Shown: positions 14,639 to 22,991 of the stretch, piece by piece
Numbering within the stretch: the first letter of the stretch is position 1
How the letters are laid out: every line of letters begins with the position of its first letter
From: Chloroflexota bacterium
Lineage (GTDB): Bacteria; Chloroflexota; Anaerolineae; Aggregatilineales; Ch27
DNA: 43,713 nucleotides
NCBI GenBank assembly: GCA_019873685.1
Contig: JAIOAT010000024.1
Coordinates: 1-43,713, forward strand
Reading direction: 5' to 3'
Notes under the pieces: generated by a model
What the model was told of the DNA's origin: nothing
Databases searched by the model: none
Seen by the model: the letters and a program-made list of their open reading frames with translations, nothing else
Translations under genes and position numbers: made by a program

Positions 14639-17284
14639 ATGACCGACCCGACAAGGAACCCACCTGCATCGTCGGGAATGTTGCAGGGACTGGATCGCAA
14701 CGGCAAGACGGTCGTCGTTGCCCACAACCTGCCGCGCCAGACCACCTCCTTCATTGGTCGGCAACGCGAGATCGCCGACATCATCGCCCTGCTGGACAGG
14801 TCAGATTGCCAGCTCCTGACGCTCCTGGGACCCGGCGGGATCGGGAAGACAAGGCTCGCCATAGAAGTCGCCAGGCAAGTCCACAGCACTTTCGCAGATG
14901 GCGTCTACTATGTAGCACTGCAGCCGCTGTACACTGCTGACCAGATCCCTCACGCCATCATCAACGTCCTCGGCCTGACAATCCGCAGCACGGAGAACGC
15001 TCATCAGCAGCTGCTGTGGTACCTGGGGAACAAGCACCTGCTCCTGTTGCTGGACAATTTCGAGCACCTGCTGGATGGCGCCGTTTTGCTCTCGGATATT
15101 GTGGCCGCCGCCCCGCTGGCCAAACTCCTGGTCACCTCCCGCGAGACGCTCAACCTGCGCGAAGAGTGGCTCTGGGACGTGCGCGGACTGGATTATCCGG
15201 CGCAGATCACTGCTGATACCCCGGAGTCTTACAGCGCCATCCGCCTGTTTGCGGAACGCGCCCGGCAGGTCCGCCCCGACTTCACTCCTGCGGAGTCCTG
15301 GGCCGCCATCGGGCGGATTTGCCAGCTGACCGAAGGGATGCCGCTGGCGCTGGAACTGGCTGCTTACTGGACAAAATCGCTTTCCTGTGACGCAATTGCC
15401 GCGGCCATCCAGGCCAGCATCGACTTCCTGGCCAGCCGGACCTCCAACATTGCGGAACGTCACCGCAGCATCCGGGCCGTCTTCAATCATTCCTGGCAAC
15501 TCCTGCGTGGGGAAGAGCAAACGGGCTTCGCCCGCCTGACTATCTTCCCGGGCAGCTTCACCCACCAGGCGGCGGAACAGGTTTGCGGGGTTTCGCTGGC
15601 TGTCCTGGCGTCGCTGGTGGATAAGTCGTTTGTGCGGCTCAACGCCCAGGGTCGTTATGAGATTCACAGCCTGCTGCGCCAGTATGGTGGTGAGCACCTT
15701 GCCGCCAGTGGTATGGCCGAGGCACTCAACGATTGTCATGCAGCCTGCTTTGCCGACCTGCTGGCTCACCTGGAGCCAGCGCTCAAAGGCGATCAGCAAC
15801 TGGCTGCGCTGAATGCCATCGAGGCAGACTTCGACAACGTGCGGGCCGCATGGACTCACGCCACCGTGCAGCGTGACAGCGCCCTGCTGGACGCGATGAT
15901 CGACAGTCTGTGGCTATACTGCAGCTGGCGCGGTCGGTTTGTCGAAGGTCAGGCGTTGTTTGACCTGGCCAGGAACGCGCTGGCGCCAGGAGCCGGGGAA
16001 ACGCCACAGCCGGTCTGGGGACGGTTATTGTGGCGCTTCCGGGCAACAGCCATGGCCCCGGTAGAAACAGCGCTGGCCATCGCCCGCGCTCACGGGCAGG
16101 ATGTGGAGATCGCCTATTGTCTGAGGGAGCGGGGAAGCCTGCACTGCCAGCAGCGCGACTTCCACGCCTCCCTCAGCGACCTGAACGATAGCCTGGCGAT
16201 CTACCACCGCCTGAACGACCGATTTGGCGAGGCGTTGACCACGGCAAACCTGGTGCATGTCTACCTCACCATGGGAGATTGGGCGTCAGGTCTGGGCCAA
16301 ATCGCCCGGGGAGCGCAGCTTGCCGAGGAAATCGGCAGCCTGACGCTCAAGCAGACCTTCCTGCACTACGCCGGCTGGGTCGCCTGTTTTGATGGCGATT
16401 ACGCGCGGGCCGAGGCGCTGCTGCGCCAGGCGGAGGATACCGGTAATGCAGTGGGGTTTCGCTTTCTGGCCGCCGACAATCACGGCTCGCTGGGCTACCT
16501 GGCCTTCCTGCGCGGCGACCTGGAGCAGGCCAGAAAGCGCGTCATCAGCGATCTGGACGTGGTCACCCCCATCAGGGCGCAGGGCGAACAGGGCTTTGCG
16601 ACCATCGTCATGGCGCACATCGCCTGCGTCGAGGAGGATTACCAGCACGCTCATCAACTGGCTGAAGACGCCCTGGCGCTCGTCAGGCCGCATGCCGTCC
16701 GCGAACGGCTGATCGCGCGCGTCATGGCCATGATCGCCTGTGGCCTGGGCCAGTACGACCAGGCCCGGCAGTTGATCCGCGACGTGCTGACGCAGGAGAC
16801 TCGTCCCGGCATGAGGCTGATGGCCCTGCCGGTGGTGGCGCTCATCCAGGCTCATCAGGGCCAGGCCATCCGGGCGGCGGAACTCCTGGGCCTGCTATTC
16901 ACTCATCCGGCCAGCGCCAAAGGCTGGCTGGAGCACTGGCCCCTGATTGCCCGGCTGCGCCAGCAACTCGAAGCGCAACTGGGCGCGGAGGCCCTGGCGG
17001 CTGCCCGGGAAAGAGGCGCCCGGCTTGACCTTGACATGGCCGTTGAGCAGGCGCTGCTGGAGATGGACAGCCCGGCAAAGCAGCCGCTGGTTGAACCGCT
17101 CACCGGGCGCGAACTGGAGGTTCTACGCCTGGTGGCGGAAGGGCTATCCAACCGTGACATCGCCAGGGCGCTCAATGTCGTCGAGGGCACGGCGCGGACT
17201 CATGTCTATAACATCTGCCAGAAGCTCGGCGCCCGCAACCGTACACAGGCAGTAGCGCTGGCCAGGACGCTGCGACTCCTCTAA
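14639..17284 (+). CDS. LuxR family regulator with NB-ARC/AAA-type ATPase and TPR sensor domains
   Basis: An 881-residue one-component regulator. Residues about 35-330 form a STAND-type ATPase: Walker A is GPGGIGKTR (64-72), Walker B is LLLLLDNFEHLL (about 133-144), and a GMPLALELAAYW block follows. Residues about 400-800 are helical TPR-like repeats. The last 65 residues are a LuxR HTH: LTGRELEVLRLVAEGLSNRD, then IARALNVVEGTARTHVYNIC. In such proteins ligand or partner binding on the helical repeats drives ATP-dependent oligomerisation and DNA binding. It may control the secreted serine-hydrolase-like gene 180 bp downstream on the same strand. The ribosome site is weak, so the exact start is uncertain. 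Confidence 0.9.
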   Translation: MTDPTRNPPASSGMLQGLDRNGKTVVVAHNLPRQTTSFIGRQREIADIIALLDRSDCQLLTLLGPGGIGKTRLAIEVARQVHSTFADGVYYVALQPLYTADQIPHAIINVLGLTIRSTENAHQQLLWYLGNKHLLLLLDNFEHLLDGAVLLSDIVAAAPLAKLLVTSRETLNLREEWLWDVRGLDYPAQITADTPESYSAIRLFAERARQVRPDFTPAESWAAIGRICQLTEGMPLALELAAYWTKSLSCDAIAAAIQASIDFLASRTSNIAERHRSIRAVFNHSWQLLRGEEQTGFARLTIFPGSFTHQAAEQVCGVSLAVLASLVDKSFVRLNAQGRYEIHSLLRQYGGEHLAASGMAEALNDCHAACFADLLAHLEPALKGDQQLAALNAIEADFDNVRAAWTHATVQRDSALLDAMIDSLWLYCSWRGRFVEGQALFDLARNALAPGAGETPQPVWGRLLWRFRATAMAPVETALAIARAHGQDVEIAYCLRERGSLHCQQRDFHASLSDLNDSLAIYHRLNDRFGEALTTANLVHVYLTMGDWASGLGQIARGAQLAEEIGSLTLKQTFLHYAGWVACFDGDYARAEALLRQAEDTGNAVGFRFLAADNHGSLGYLAFLRGDLEQARKRVISDLDVVTPIRAQGEQGFATIVMAHIACVEEDYQHAHQLAEDALALVRPHAVRERLIARVMAMIACGLGQYDQARQLIRDVLTQETRPGMRLMALPVVALIQAHQGQAIRAAELLGLLFTHPASAKGWLEHWPLIARLRQQLEAQLGAEALAAARERGARLDLDMAVEQALLEMDSPAKQPLVEPLTGRELEVLRLVAEGLSNRDIARALNVVEGTARTHVYNICQKLGARNRTQAVALARTLRLL

Positions 17285-17463
17285 GCTCCCCCCGCTTTCC
17301 CCCGGGAAGCTCACGTCTTCTCAACAGTCATCTCTTACTTTTATTAGATGACGCCCGCTGCATTGCCCTCTATCGTGAGGGTAAAGGAGAGCCACCCTTC
17401 GCATCCATTGTTCAAAGCCCTCCTGCACAAGCCGGTCGTTATGAAGGAATGAGGAGGCCGTCA

Positions 17464-19095
17464 ATGCAAACCCGTGTGGTCACACTACTTCTGGTTGTCG
17501 CGCTGGTCCTGCCCGCGCTGGCGATTGCCCCGCTGGCCGCCGCGCAGCAGCAAACCTACTTCCCGGCTACGGAATGGCGCACCTCCACACCGGAGGAGCA
17601 GGGAATCGACTCCGCCCGGCTTCTGGCGGCGCTGGACTATGCCGCCGCGCAAAAGCTCCCCATGGATAGCCTTACCGTCATCCGGCACGGCTACGTCGTC
17701 CTGGATGCCTACTACCACCCCTACACTGCCGAGATGCAGCACCACATCTGGGCTGCCACTGAGGGGGTTGTCGGCATGCTGGCAGGGATCGCCATAGATC
17801 AGGGACTGATCGCTGGCCTGGATCAACCGTTGCTGGCGCTCTTCCCGGATCGCACCATCGCCAACCGTTCAGCTGGCAAGGAGGCGCTGACCATCGGCCA
17901 TCTGCTCACCATGAGCAGCGGAATCACCTGCGGCCCCTGGGACGCACTGATGAAGTCTTTGCTGGAATCCCCTGATACGCTGGGAACTCTGCTCGACCTG
18001 CGCATTAATTCGGCGCCGGGCAGCACCTTCTCCCTGTGCCCCCTGGGAGCGGATATCCTGGCAGGGGCGGTGCAAACCTCAGCAGGCATGCCGCTGCGCG
18101 ATTTTGCGGACCGCTACCTGTTCGCCCCACTGGGGATCAGCAACTACCGCTGGCAGACCTACCCGGATAGCTCACCAGCCGGAGAGTTTGGCCTTTACCT
18201 GACCCCGCACGACATGGCGCGCCTGGGCTACCTGTACCTGCAGGGCGGCCAGTGGGCCGGCCAGCAGGTCGTTTCCCCGGACTGGGTAGCAACCGCTACC
18301 TGCGCCGATCCGTCAACCTGCCCGTTCTATGAGCACATGGAAGTTTATGGCACAGAGCTTGGCGGGCCAGTCGGCTACGGATATAACTGGTGGATTTTCC
18401 AGCCGAGCACCTATGTCACCGGGATATTCGGGGTGGACAGCGGGCAGGTCATCGTTGTTGCACCGGAACAGGATATGGTGGTCGTGGCGACCAGCAGATC
18501 CAACGAGGACCCCGCTGATGTCCCGATGGCGCTGATTTATAACCAGATCGTTAAGACGGCTGGCATGGACGGGCCGCTGCCCGCCAACCCGGAGGCCCTG
18601 GCTGCGCTGCAGGCGCGGGTCGACGCGCTGGCTAACCCTCAGCCGCTGGCTGTCGAGCTACTGCCACAAAAGGCCGCCCAGATCAGCGGCATCACCTACG
18701 ATCTCGCTCCCCCCGCGCAGCTATGGGTGCCTTCGCCCGCGTTGGGGGACTTTACCTACGGCGGTTCAACCCAGATCAACGCTTTCGCACTGACCTTCGA
18801 TCAGCCCGACGAAGCCGTGCTTGAGCTGGAATTCGGCGACGGCTACCGGGCGCCGCTGGCGGTCGGCCTGGATGGAGTCAACCGGGTGACGGATACCGCC
18901 CGCGGCCCGATAGGGATAACCGGACGGTGGGCGCCAGGCGGCCAGGGATTTTCCATGACTCTTCAGTTTGTAGGCAGTGGGGAAGAATGGCAGATCAGCT
19001 ATGGCGGGCTGGGTAACAGGGTCCTGTTCATCTGCCAGAATGTCTCCGCAACAACCACCCAACCGCCCTCAAACGCCACGCCACGCGGGCAATAG
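17464..19095 (+). CDS. Secreted serine beta-lactamase-like (class C fold) protein lacking the catalytic residues
   Basis: A 543-residue exported protein with signal peptide MQTRVVTLLLVVALVLPALA, cut near LAAAQ. Residues about 45-350 follow the beta-lactamase/D-aminopeptidase fold closely (GIAIDQGLIAGLDQPLLALF, LTIGHLLTMSSGI, DFADRYLFAPLGISNYRW, GLYLTPHDMARLGYLYLQGG, YGYNWWIF). The SxxK motif is replaced by AATE (Ala97, Glu100), and the YxN region reads SLCPLG. Nucleophile, general base and tyrosine are therefore all missing, so hydrolysis is unlikely. Residues about 385-543 form an extra beta-rich domain. I chose the ATG at 17464 because AGGAGG lies 6 nt upstream; an ATG 5 codons earlier overlaps that site. 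Confidence 0.85.
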   Translation: MQTRVVTLLLVVALVLPALAIAPLAAAQQQTYFPATEWRTSTPEEQGIDSARLLAALDYAAAQKLPMDSLTVIRHGYVVLDAYYHPYTAEMQHHIWAATEGVVGMLAGIAIDQGLIAGLDQPLLALFPDRTIANRSAGKEALTIGHLLTMSSGITCGPWDALMKSLLESPDTLGTLLDLRINSAPGSTFSLCPLGADILAGAVQTSAGMPLRDFADRYLFAPLGISNYRWQTYPDSSPAGEFGLYLTPHDMARLGYLYLQGGQWAGQQVVSPDWVATATCADPSTCPFYEHMEVYGTELGGPVGYGYNWWIFQPSTYVTGIFGVDSGQVIVVAPEQDMVVVATSRSNEDPADVPMALIYNQIVKTAGMDGPLPANPEALAALQARVDALANPQPLAVELLPQKAAQISGITYDLAPPAQLWVPSPALGDFTYGGSTQINAFALTFDQPDEAVLELEFGDGYRAPLAVGLDGVNRVTDTARGPIGITGRWAPGGQGFSMTLQFVGSGEEWQISYGGLGNRVLFICQNVSATTTQPPSNATPRGQ

Positions 19096-19167
19096 GGTGG
19101 CTGGCAACGCGAGTTGTATCCGGAACGAGTGGCGGCTGTCGCCCGCCTGCCTCAGGCGACAATCAGC

Positions 19168-19194
19168 GTGGCGCCGGGCAACATCCGGCGCCAC
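19168..19194. terminator. GC-rich hairpin between convergent genes
   Basis: A perfect 10-bp stem GTGGCGCCGG/CCGGCGCCAC with a 7-nt loop, in the 123-bp gap between the converging hydrolase-like and TrpC-like genes. A strong T-run is absent on both sides, so termination may be weak. Confidence 0.5.
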
Positions 19195-19218
19195 CTGCTT
19201 GGTGGCCTTTGAAAACTG

Positions 19219-20061
19219 TCAGGACTGGCGGGGTGGCTCGGATTCCGGGGGGACAGGGCCGGGGCCAGGCGTCCCCAGCATCTCCCAAAGTTCCGCCGCC
19301 CAGTCGGCGATCAGCAGCATGGCCGGGCCAATCAGCACGCCATCCACCCCGGCCATCACCTGCCCGACATCACGCGGGGATTCCAGCCCGCCCATAGTCA
19401 GCAGGGTGACATGCCCCGGCACCATCTCGACCAGCCGGGGAGTCAGGCTCAGATCGACGCGGTCGGTCAGCGGGTTGTAGTTGTTGATAGCAATCACCCG
19501 CGGCTCAAAGGGCAGGATATCCCGCAGTTCGGCCTCGCTATGCACGCAGACGACCGCAGTCATCAGGTTGCGCTGGGTGATGGAGAGCAACCGGCGCACC
19601 TGTTCCGGCGGCAACAGCGCAGGCGTCAGAAAGAGGCCGTCACCACCTGCTGCGCGGGTCTCAACGACCTGATACTCGTCGATGATGAAATCGTAGCGGA
19701 TGACCGGCACATTGACGGCATTGGCAACCAGCGTAAGGTGCTCGATGGCTCCGGCGTGGTAACGATCATCGGTCGCCACGACCAGCGCCTGCGCACCATG
19801 GCGGGCCAGCCGCCGGGCCAGGGCAACCGGATCATACGGGGCGGCCCCCGAAGCCGATTGACCCAGGTCCACCGCCGGGTTCATGACGCGGGCCAGCAGG
19901 GCTACCCGGTTCTCCAGCACGTGGCTGCTCAGGTCCAGCGGGCGCGCCTGCATCTTGGCCAGCGCCCGCAGGCCCGGCAGGGGCGTCACCGCCTGCAAGC
20001 GGGCCACCTGCTCCTGCTTGTAGGCGATGATCTCGTCCGGCACGAACGGAAACTCGATCAT
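19219..20061 (-). CDS. Indole-3-glycerol-phosphate synthase (TrpC)-like protein with substituted active site
   Basis: A 280-residue TIM-barrel protein that aligns along its length with TrpC: the N-terminal helix IIAYKQEQVARLQA, PVIRYDFIIDEYQVVETRAAGGD split over residues 119-141, VCVHSEAELRDIL (171-183) and IAINNYNPLTD (190-200). In TrpC the catalytic residues lie in AExKxxSP, RKDF, LVEVH and INNR. Here they read ARVMNP (Glu to Arg58, Lys to Met60), RYDF (Lys to Tyr123) and VCVH (Glu to Cys172), with only the Asn of INN kept. It is therefore unlikely to make indole-glycerol phosphate and may be a paralogue with another role. No other trp gene is nearby. The start has GAGGG just upstream. Confidence 0.8.
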   Translation of the reverse strand: MIEFPFVPDEIIAYKQEQVARLQAVTPLPGLRALAKMQARPLDLSSHVLENRVALLARVMNPAVDLGQSASGAAPYDPVALARRLARHGAQALVVATDDRYHAGAIEHLTLVANAVNVPVIRYDFIIDEYQVVETRAAGGDGLFLTPALLPPEQVRRLLSITQRNLMTAVVCVHSEAELRDILPFEPRVIAINNYNPLTDRVDLSLTPRLVEMVPGHVTLLTMGGLESPRDVGQVMAGVDGVLIGPAMLLIADWAAELWEMLGTPGPGPVPPESEPPRQS

Positions 20062-20299
20062 AATCCCTCGCCAGCGCCTGCCAGCCGCAACGGGCGGTTA
20101 CCGGCACACGCCGGTATTGTATGCCCGTTCACGCCCCGCTGCCAGCGCCCGCTGCCAGCGTCCGCTGCCAGCGCGCAAACAGAGGCAGGGAGCAAAGCAG
20201 CGGGGAGTAAAGACATGTCACATGTTCCGCCGGCCATATTCAACCGGCCTCCCGGCCTGGACTATCACTGCCGGGTTCTGCCTGCTCCTGATCTGATCG
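20062..20299. other. Gene-free leader region between divergent genes
   Basis: This stretch holds no protein-like frame. It carries a possible -10 box TACAAT for the TrpC-like gene (minus strand, near 20117-20122) and a 13-bp tandem repeat. Together with the promoter region that follows it makes a 430-bp divergent gap. Confidence 0.5.
20136..20174 (+). repeat. 13-bp tandem repeat, three copies
   Basis: CCGCTGCCAGCG plus one variable base occurs three times head to tail (starts at 20136, 20149 and 20162). It is noncoding and too short and too regular for CRISPR. Confidence 0.8.
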
Positions 20300-20328
20300 T
20301 TGCCGGGCGGCGCGGGCCGCGCTATGAT
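20300..20328 (+). promoter_or_regulatory. Promoter of the TPR gene cluster
   Basis: TTGCCG (20300-20305), a 17-nt spacer and TATGAT (20323-20328), leaving a leader of about 155 nt before the first TPR gene. A second -10-like TACGAT lies at 20423. Confidence 0.5.
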
Positions 20329-20491
20329 CCGGCCCGCTAACAGGAATGAACCATGCGCCGGGGGGCTGGCGGAGGATGATCCTGACTTTCCCCCGGCTCA
20401 TTTCGTTCTCACGTTGATGTGGTACGATGATCACTGGCGGCGCAGCATAGTGCGCCACCGATCACAGAGGGCTGTTCGCAGAGAGCAATTG

Positions 20492-21733
20492 ATGAGACAC
20501 GGTATCCGTATCCAGCGCGACCATAGCACCCTGAGCTTTTCCGGGCGGCGGCGCGGCTTCAGCCCGTTGCTGATCGTCCTGTGGGTGCTTTCGCTGGCTG
20601 TGGTAGCTGTGGTCGTCTGGCGCTTTGACGAGGTACAGCCGCGCGTGCTCTCCCTGGTACAGCCGCCAGCGCCGACCCTCTCCGCGCCAACCCTGGCCAA
20701 CCGCGCCTTTGAAGCTTACCTGGCCGGGGACCTGGCCGCTGCCGAGCAGCAATTCGCCGACGCCGTGCGCCTGGACCCGGCCAATATCGCCTACCTGTAT
20801 GAGTACGGGCGCATCCTGATGCTCAACAACAAACCGGCGGAAGGGCTGGCGGTGGCCGAACAGATTATCGCTGCGGCGGCGGGCGATCCACGCGGTTACG
20901 CGCTCAAGACCTACGCCCTGGATAGCCTGGGCCGCGCTGAAGAAGCCATCCCCGTTGGCCTGACCGCCCTTGACCTGAACCCGAGCTTTGCCCCGGCCTA
21001 CGCCTATCTCTCCGGCGCGTACCTGTCGCTGGGGCGCTGGCGGCAGGCGCAGGAGATGGGCGCGCGAGCGGTAGAACTGGACCCCAACAGCATCGATGCC
21101 CGGCGCGCCTTTGCCTTTGCCCTGAACTGGACGGGCCGCTACGACCTGGCGGTGGAGCAACTCGAAGCCGCTATTGCCATCCATCCCAACCTGGACTTCC
21201 TGTACTTTGAGCTGGCCGGCGCGTACACCGGCCTCAAAAACGATCCGGCCAAGATCGCCATCTACGAGCACGTGCTGGCCATGAACCCGGAAAACACCAA
21301 AGCGATGGTCCGCATGTGTGAGACATACTTTGGGCTGCGGGTGGATAACCTGGCCCAGTACTGGTGTGAGCAGGCGCTGGACCGCGATCCCAATGACGCC
21401 CGCGCCTGGAAGCAGGTCGGCATGATCTACTACACCCGCCGCAACTACGAGAGCGCTATCGACGCTTTCGAAACCTGCGTGCGACTCTCCGGTTCGCAAT
21501 ATATCGAGTGCTGGTACCTGCGCGGGCTGGCTCATTACCGCCTGGATCAATGCGATCAGGGCGTGCCTATCCTGCAGGAGGCACTCAACTACACCGATTC
21601 GGAGGACATCCGCCGCAACATCCTGCAGGGGCTATACATGTGCGCCGAAGCTGACGAGCGCTACGACTTTTCGATCATCCCGACCCCCGCCCCGACTGCC
21701 ACGCCTGTGCCCACGCCGATCGGAATCTTCTAG
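20492..21733 (+). CDS. Membrane-anchored TPR protein (paralogue 1)
   Basis: A 413-residue protein. A basic N-terminal tail (FSGRRRGF) and one transmembrane helix (about residues 25-45) anchor it; a Pro/Thr-rich linker follows. Residues about 65-385 hold about eight TPR repeats with the usual A-Y-L-A-G and LDP spacing (LAAAEQQFADAVRLDPANIA, AVEQLEAAIAIHPNLDFLYF, IAIYEHVLAMNPENTKAMV). The C-terminal repeats contain Cys pairs (MCETYF, YWCEQAL, CGE-like loops), which may form disulfides outside the membrane. The tail is PTPAPTATPVPTP. It is the first of three tandem paralogues and probably acts as a scaffold. The ribosome site is weak. Confidence 0.85.
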   Translation: MRHGIRIQRDHSTLSFSGRRRGFSPLLIVLWVLSLAVVAVVVWRFDEVQPRVLSLVQPPAPTLSAPTLANRAFEAYLAGDLAAAEQQFADAVRLDPANIAYLYEYGRILMLNNKPAEGLAVAEQIIAAAAGDPRGYALKTYALDSLGRAEEAIPVGLTALDLNPSFAPAYAYLSGAYLSLGRWRQAQEMGARAVELDPNSIDARRAFAFALNWTGRYDLAVEQLEAAIAIHPNLDFLYFELAGAYTGLKNDPAKIAIYEHVLAMNPENTKAMVRMCETYFGLRVDNLAQYWCEQALDRDPNDARAWKQVGMIYYTRRNYESAIDAFETCVRLSGSQYIECWYLRGLAHYRLDQCDQGVPILQEALNYTDSEDIRRNILQGLYMCAEADERYDFSIIPTPAPTATPVPTPIGIF

Positions 21734-21736
21734 GCC

Positions 21737-22942
21737 ATGTACATCCGTCGTGACCGTTCCCGGCTGCATTTCGGTCACCAGCGCCGGGGCCGGCAGGCTG
21801 GCCTGCTGGCGGCGCTGGTGGTTGTGCTGGCGATCGTCGGGCTGGTGGCCTGGCAGTTCGACCGCCTGGAGAGGGAGGTTGGCGCCCTGTTTGGGCCGCC
21901 GGCCACCCCCACCCCTTCCGCCTCAACCGTCGCCCGGCAGGCGTACCTGAGCTACGTCAACGGCGACCTGGCCGCTGCCGCGGATGGCTATGCCGCGGCC
22001 CTGGCGATGGAGCCAGACAACGCCGATTACCTCTACGAATACGCCCATTGCCTGCTGCTACTCAACCAGGGTCAGGAAGGGCTGGCCGCCGCCGAACGCC
22101 TGGCGGCGCTGGCCCCCGGCGATCCGCGCGGACAGGCCCTGCAGGTGCTGGCCCTCTACCAGCTCAACCGTCTGGATGAGGCGATCGCTATCGGTCTGGG
22201 AGTCATCGAGGCGCACCCAACCTACGCCGAAACCTACGCCTACCTGGCCTGGGCCTACGCCGACATCGGGCGCTGGGTACAGGCTGTGCAGATGGGCGAA
22301 CGGGCGGTGGAACTGAACCCGGACAGCGTGGACGCCTACCGCGCCTACGCCTACGCCCTGACCTGGATCGGCGACCGCGAGAGCGCGATCAAGGCGCTGG
22401 AACGGGCCATCGAGCTGCACCCGACGCTGGACTTTCTGTATTTTGAGGCGGCGGAAAAATACCGCGCCCTTGAAAACGTCCCGGCGGCCATCGCCGCGTA
22501 TGAGCGCGTGCTGGCCATCAAGCCGACCAACACCCGCGCTCTGCTACGGCTGTGTGAGACGTACTTCAACCTGCGGGAAGACGCCCGCGCTCAGGAATAC
22601 TGCGAGCAGGCGCTGGCCATCGACCCGACTTACGCTGACGCCTGGCGGCAGGTCGGGCTGGTCTACTACCAGCAGGGGCTTTACCAGCGGGCTGTCGACG
22701 CCTTTGAGCAATGCATCGCCTTCGGCTCGGACAGTATCTTCTGCTGGTACGTGCGCGGTTTGGCCTACTACTACCTGGGACGTTGCGATCTGGCCGTCCC
22801 GATCCTGCATGAATCGATGACGCGTACCCAGTCCGACCGGGTGCTGGGCTTCATCCGGGAAGGGCTGCGCCTGTGCGACCAGGACCCTAACGCCCTCCTG
22901 CCGGGCGAAACGCCAGCAGCTACCGAAACCCCGACCGGCTAG
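21737..22942 (+). CDS. Membrane-anchored TPR protein (paralogue 2)
   Basis: A 401-residue paralogue of the preceding protein, beginning 3 nt after its stop, so translation is coupled. It has the same plan: basic tail, transmembrane helix (about residues 22-40, LLAALVVVLAIVGLVAW), Thr/Pro linker (PPATPTPSAS), then TPR repeats with near-matching phrases (YLYEYAHCLLLLNQGQEGLA, RWVQAVQMGERAVELNPDSV, AIAAYERVLAIKPTNTRALL). Cysteines in RLCETYF, EYCEQAL and FEQCIAF are at the same places as in paralogue 1, supporting conserved disulfides. No enzymatic domain is present. Confidence 0.87.
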   Translation: MYIRRDRSRLHFGHQRRGRQAGLLAALVVVLAIVGLVAWQFDRLEREVGALFGPPATPTPSASTVARQAYLSYVNGDLAAAADGYAAALAMEPDNADYLYEYAHCLLLLNQGQEGLAAAERLAALAPGDPRGQALQVLALYQLNRLDEAIAIGLGVIEAHPTYAETYAYLAWAYADIGRWVQAVQMGERAVELNPDSVDAYRAYAYALTWIGDRESAIKALERAIELHPTLDFLYFEAAEKYRALENVPAAIAAYERVLAIKPTNTRALLRLCETYFNLREDARAQEYCEQALAIDPTYADAWRQVGLVYYQQGLYQRAVDAFEQCIAFGSDSIFCWYVRGLAYYYLGRCDLAVPILHESMTRTQSDRVLGFIREGLRLCDQDPNALLPGETPAATETPTG

Positions 22943-22951
22943 ACCAAAACC

Positions 22952-22960
22952 TGTTACAAT
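22952..22960 (+). promoter_or_regulatory. Extended -10 promoter before TPR paralogue 3
   Basis: TGTTACAAT, a TGN-type extended -10 box, in the 49-bp gap between paralogues 2 and 3. It may allow separate expression of the third gene. Confidence 0.4.
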
Positions 22961-22991
22961 CAACGCCTGCGCACGACCAGGCCAGCAACCC

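Noticed and set aside
20136-20174. Short tandem repeats as a CRISPR remnant or iteron origin
   Set aside because: The unit is 13 bp with no spacer, and no cas or replication gene is nearby.
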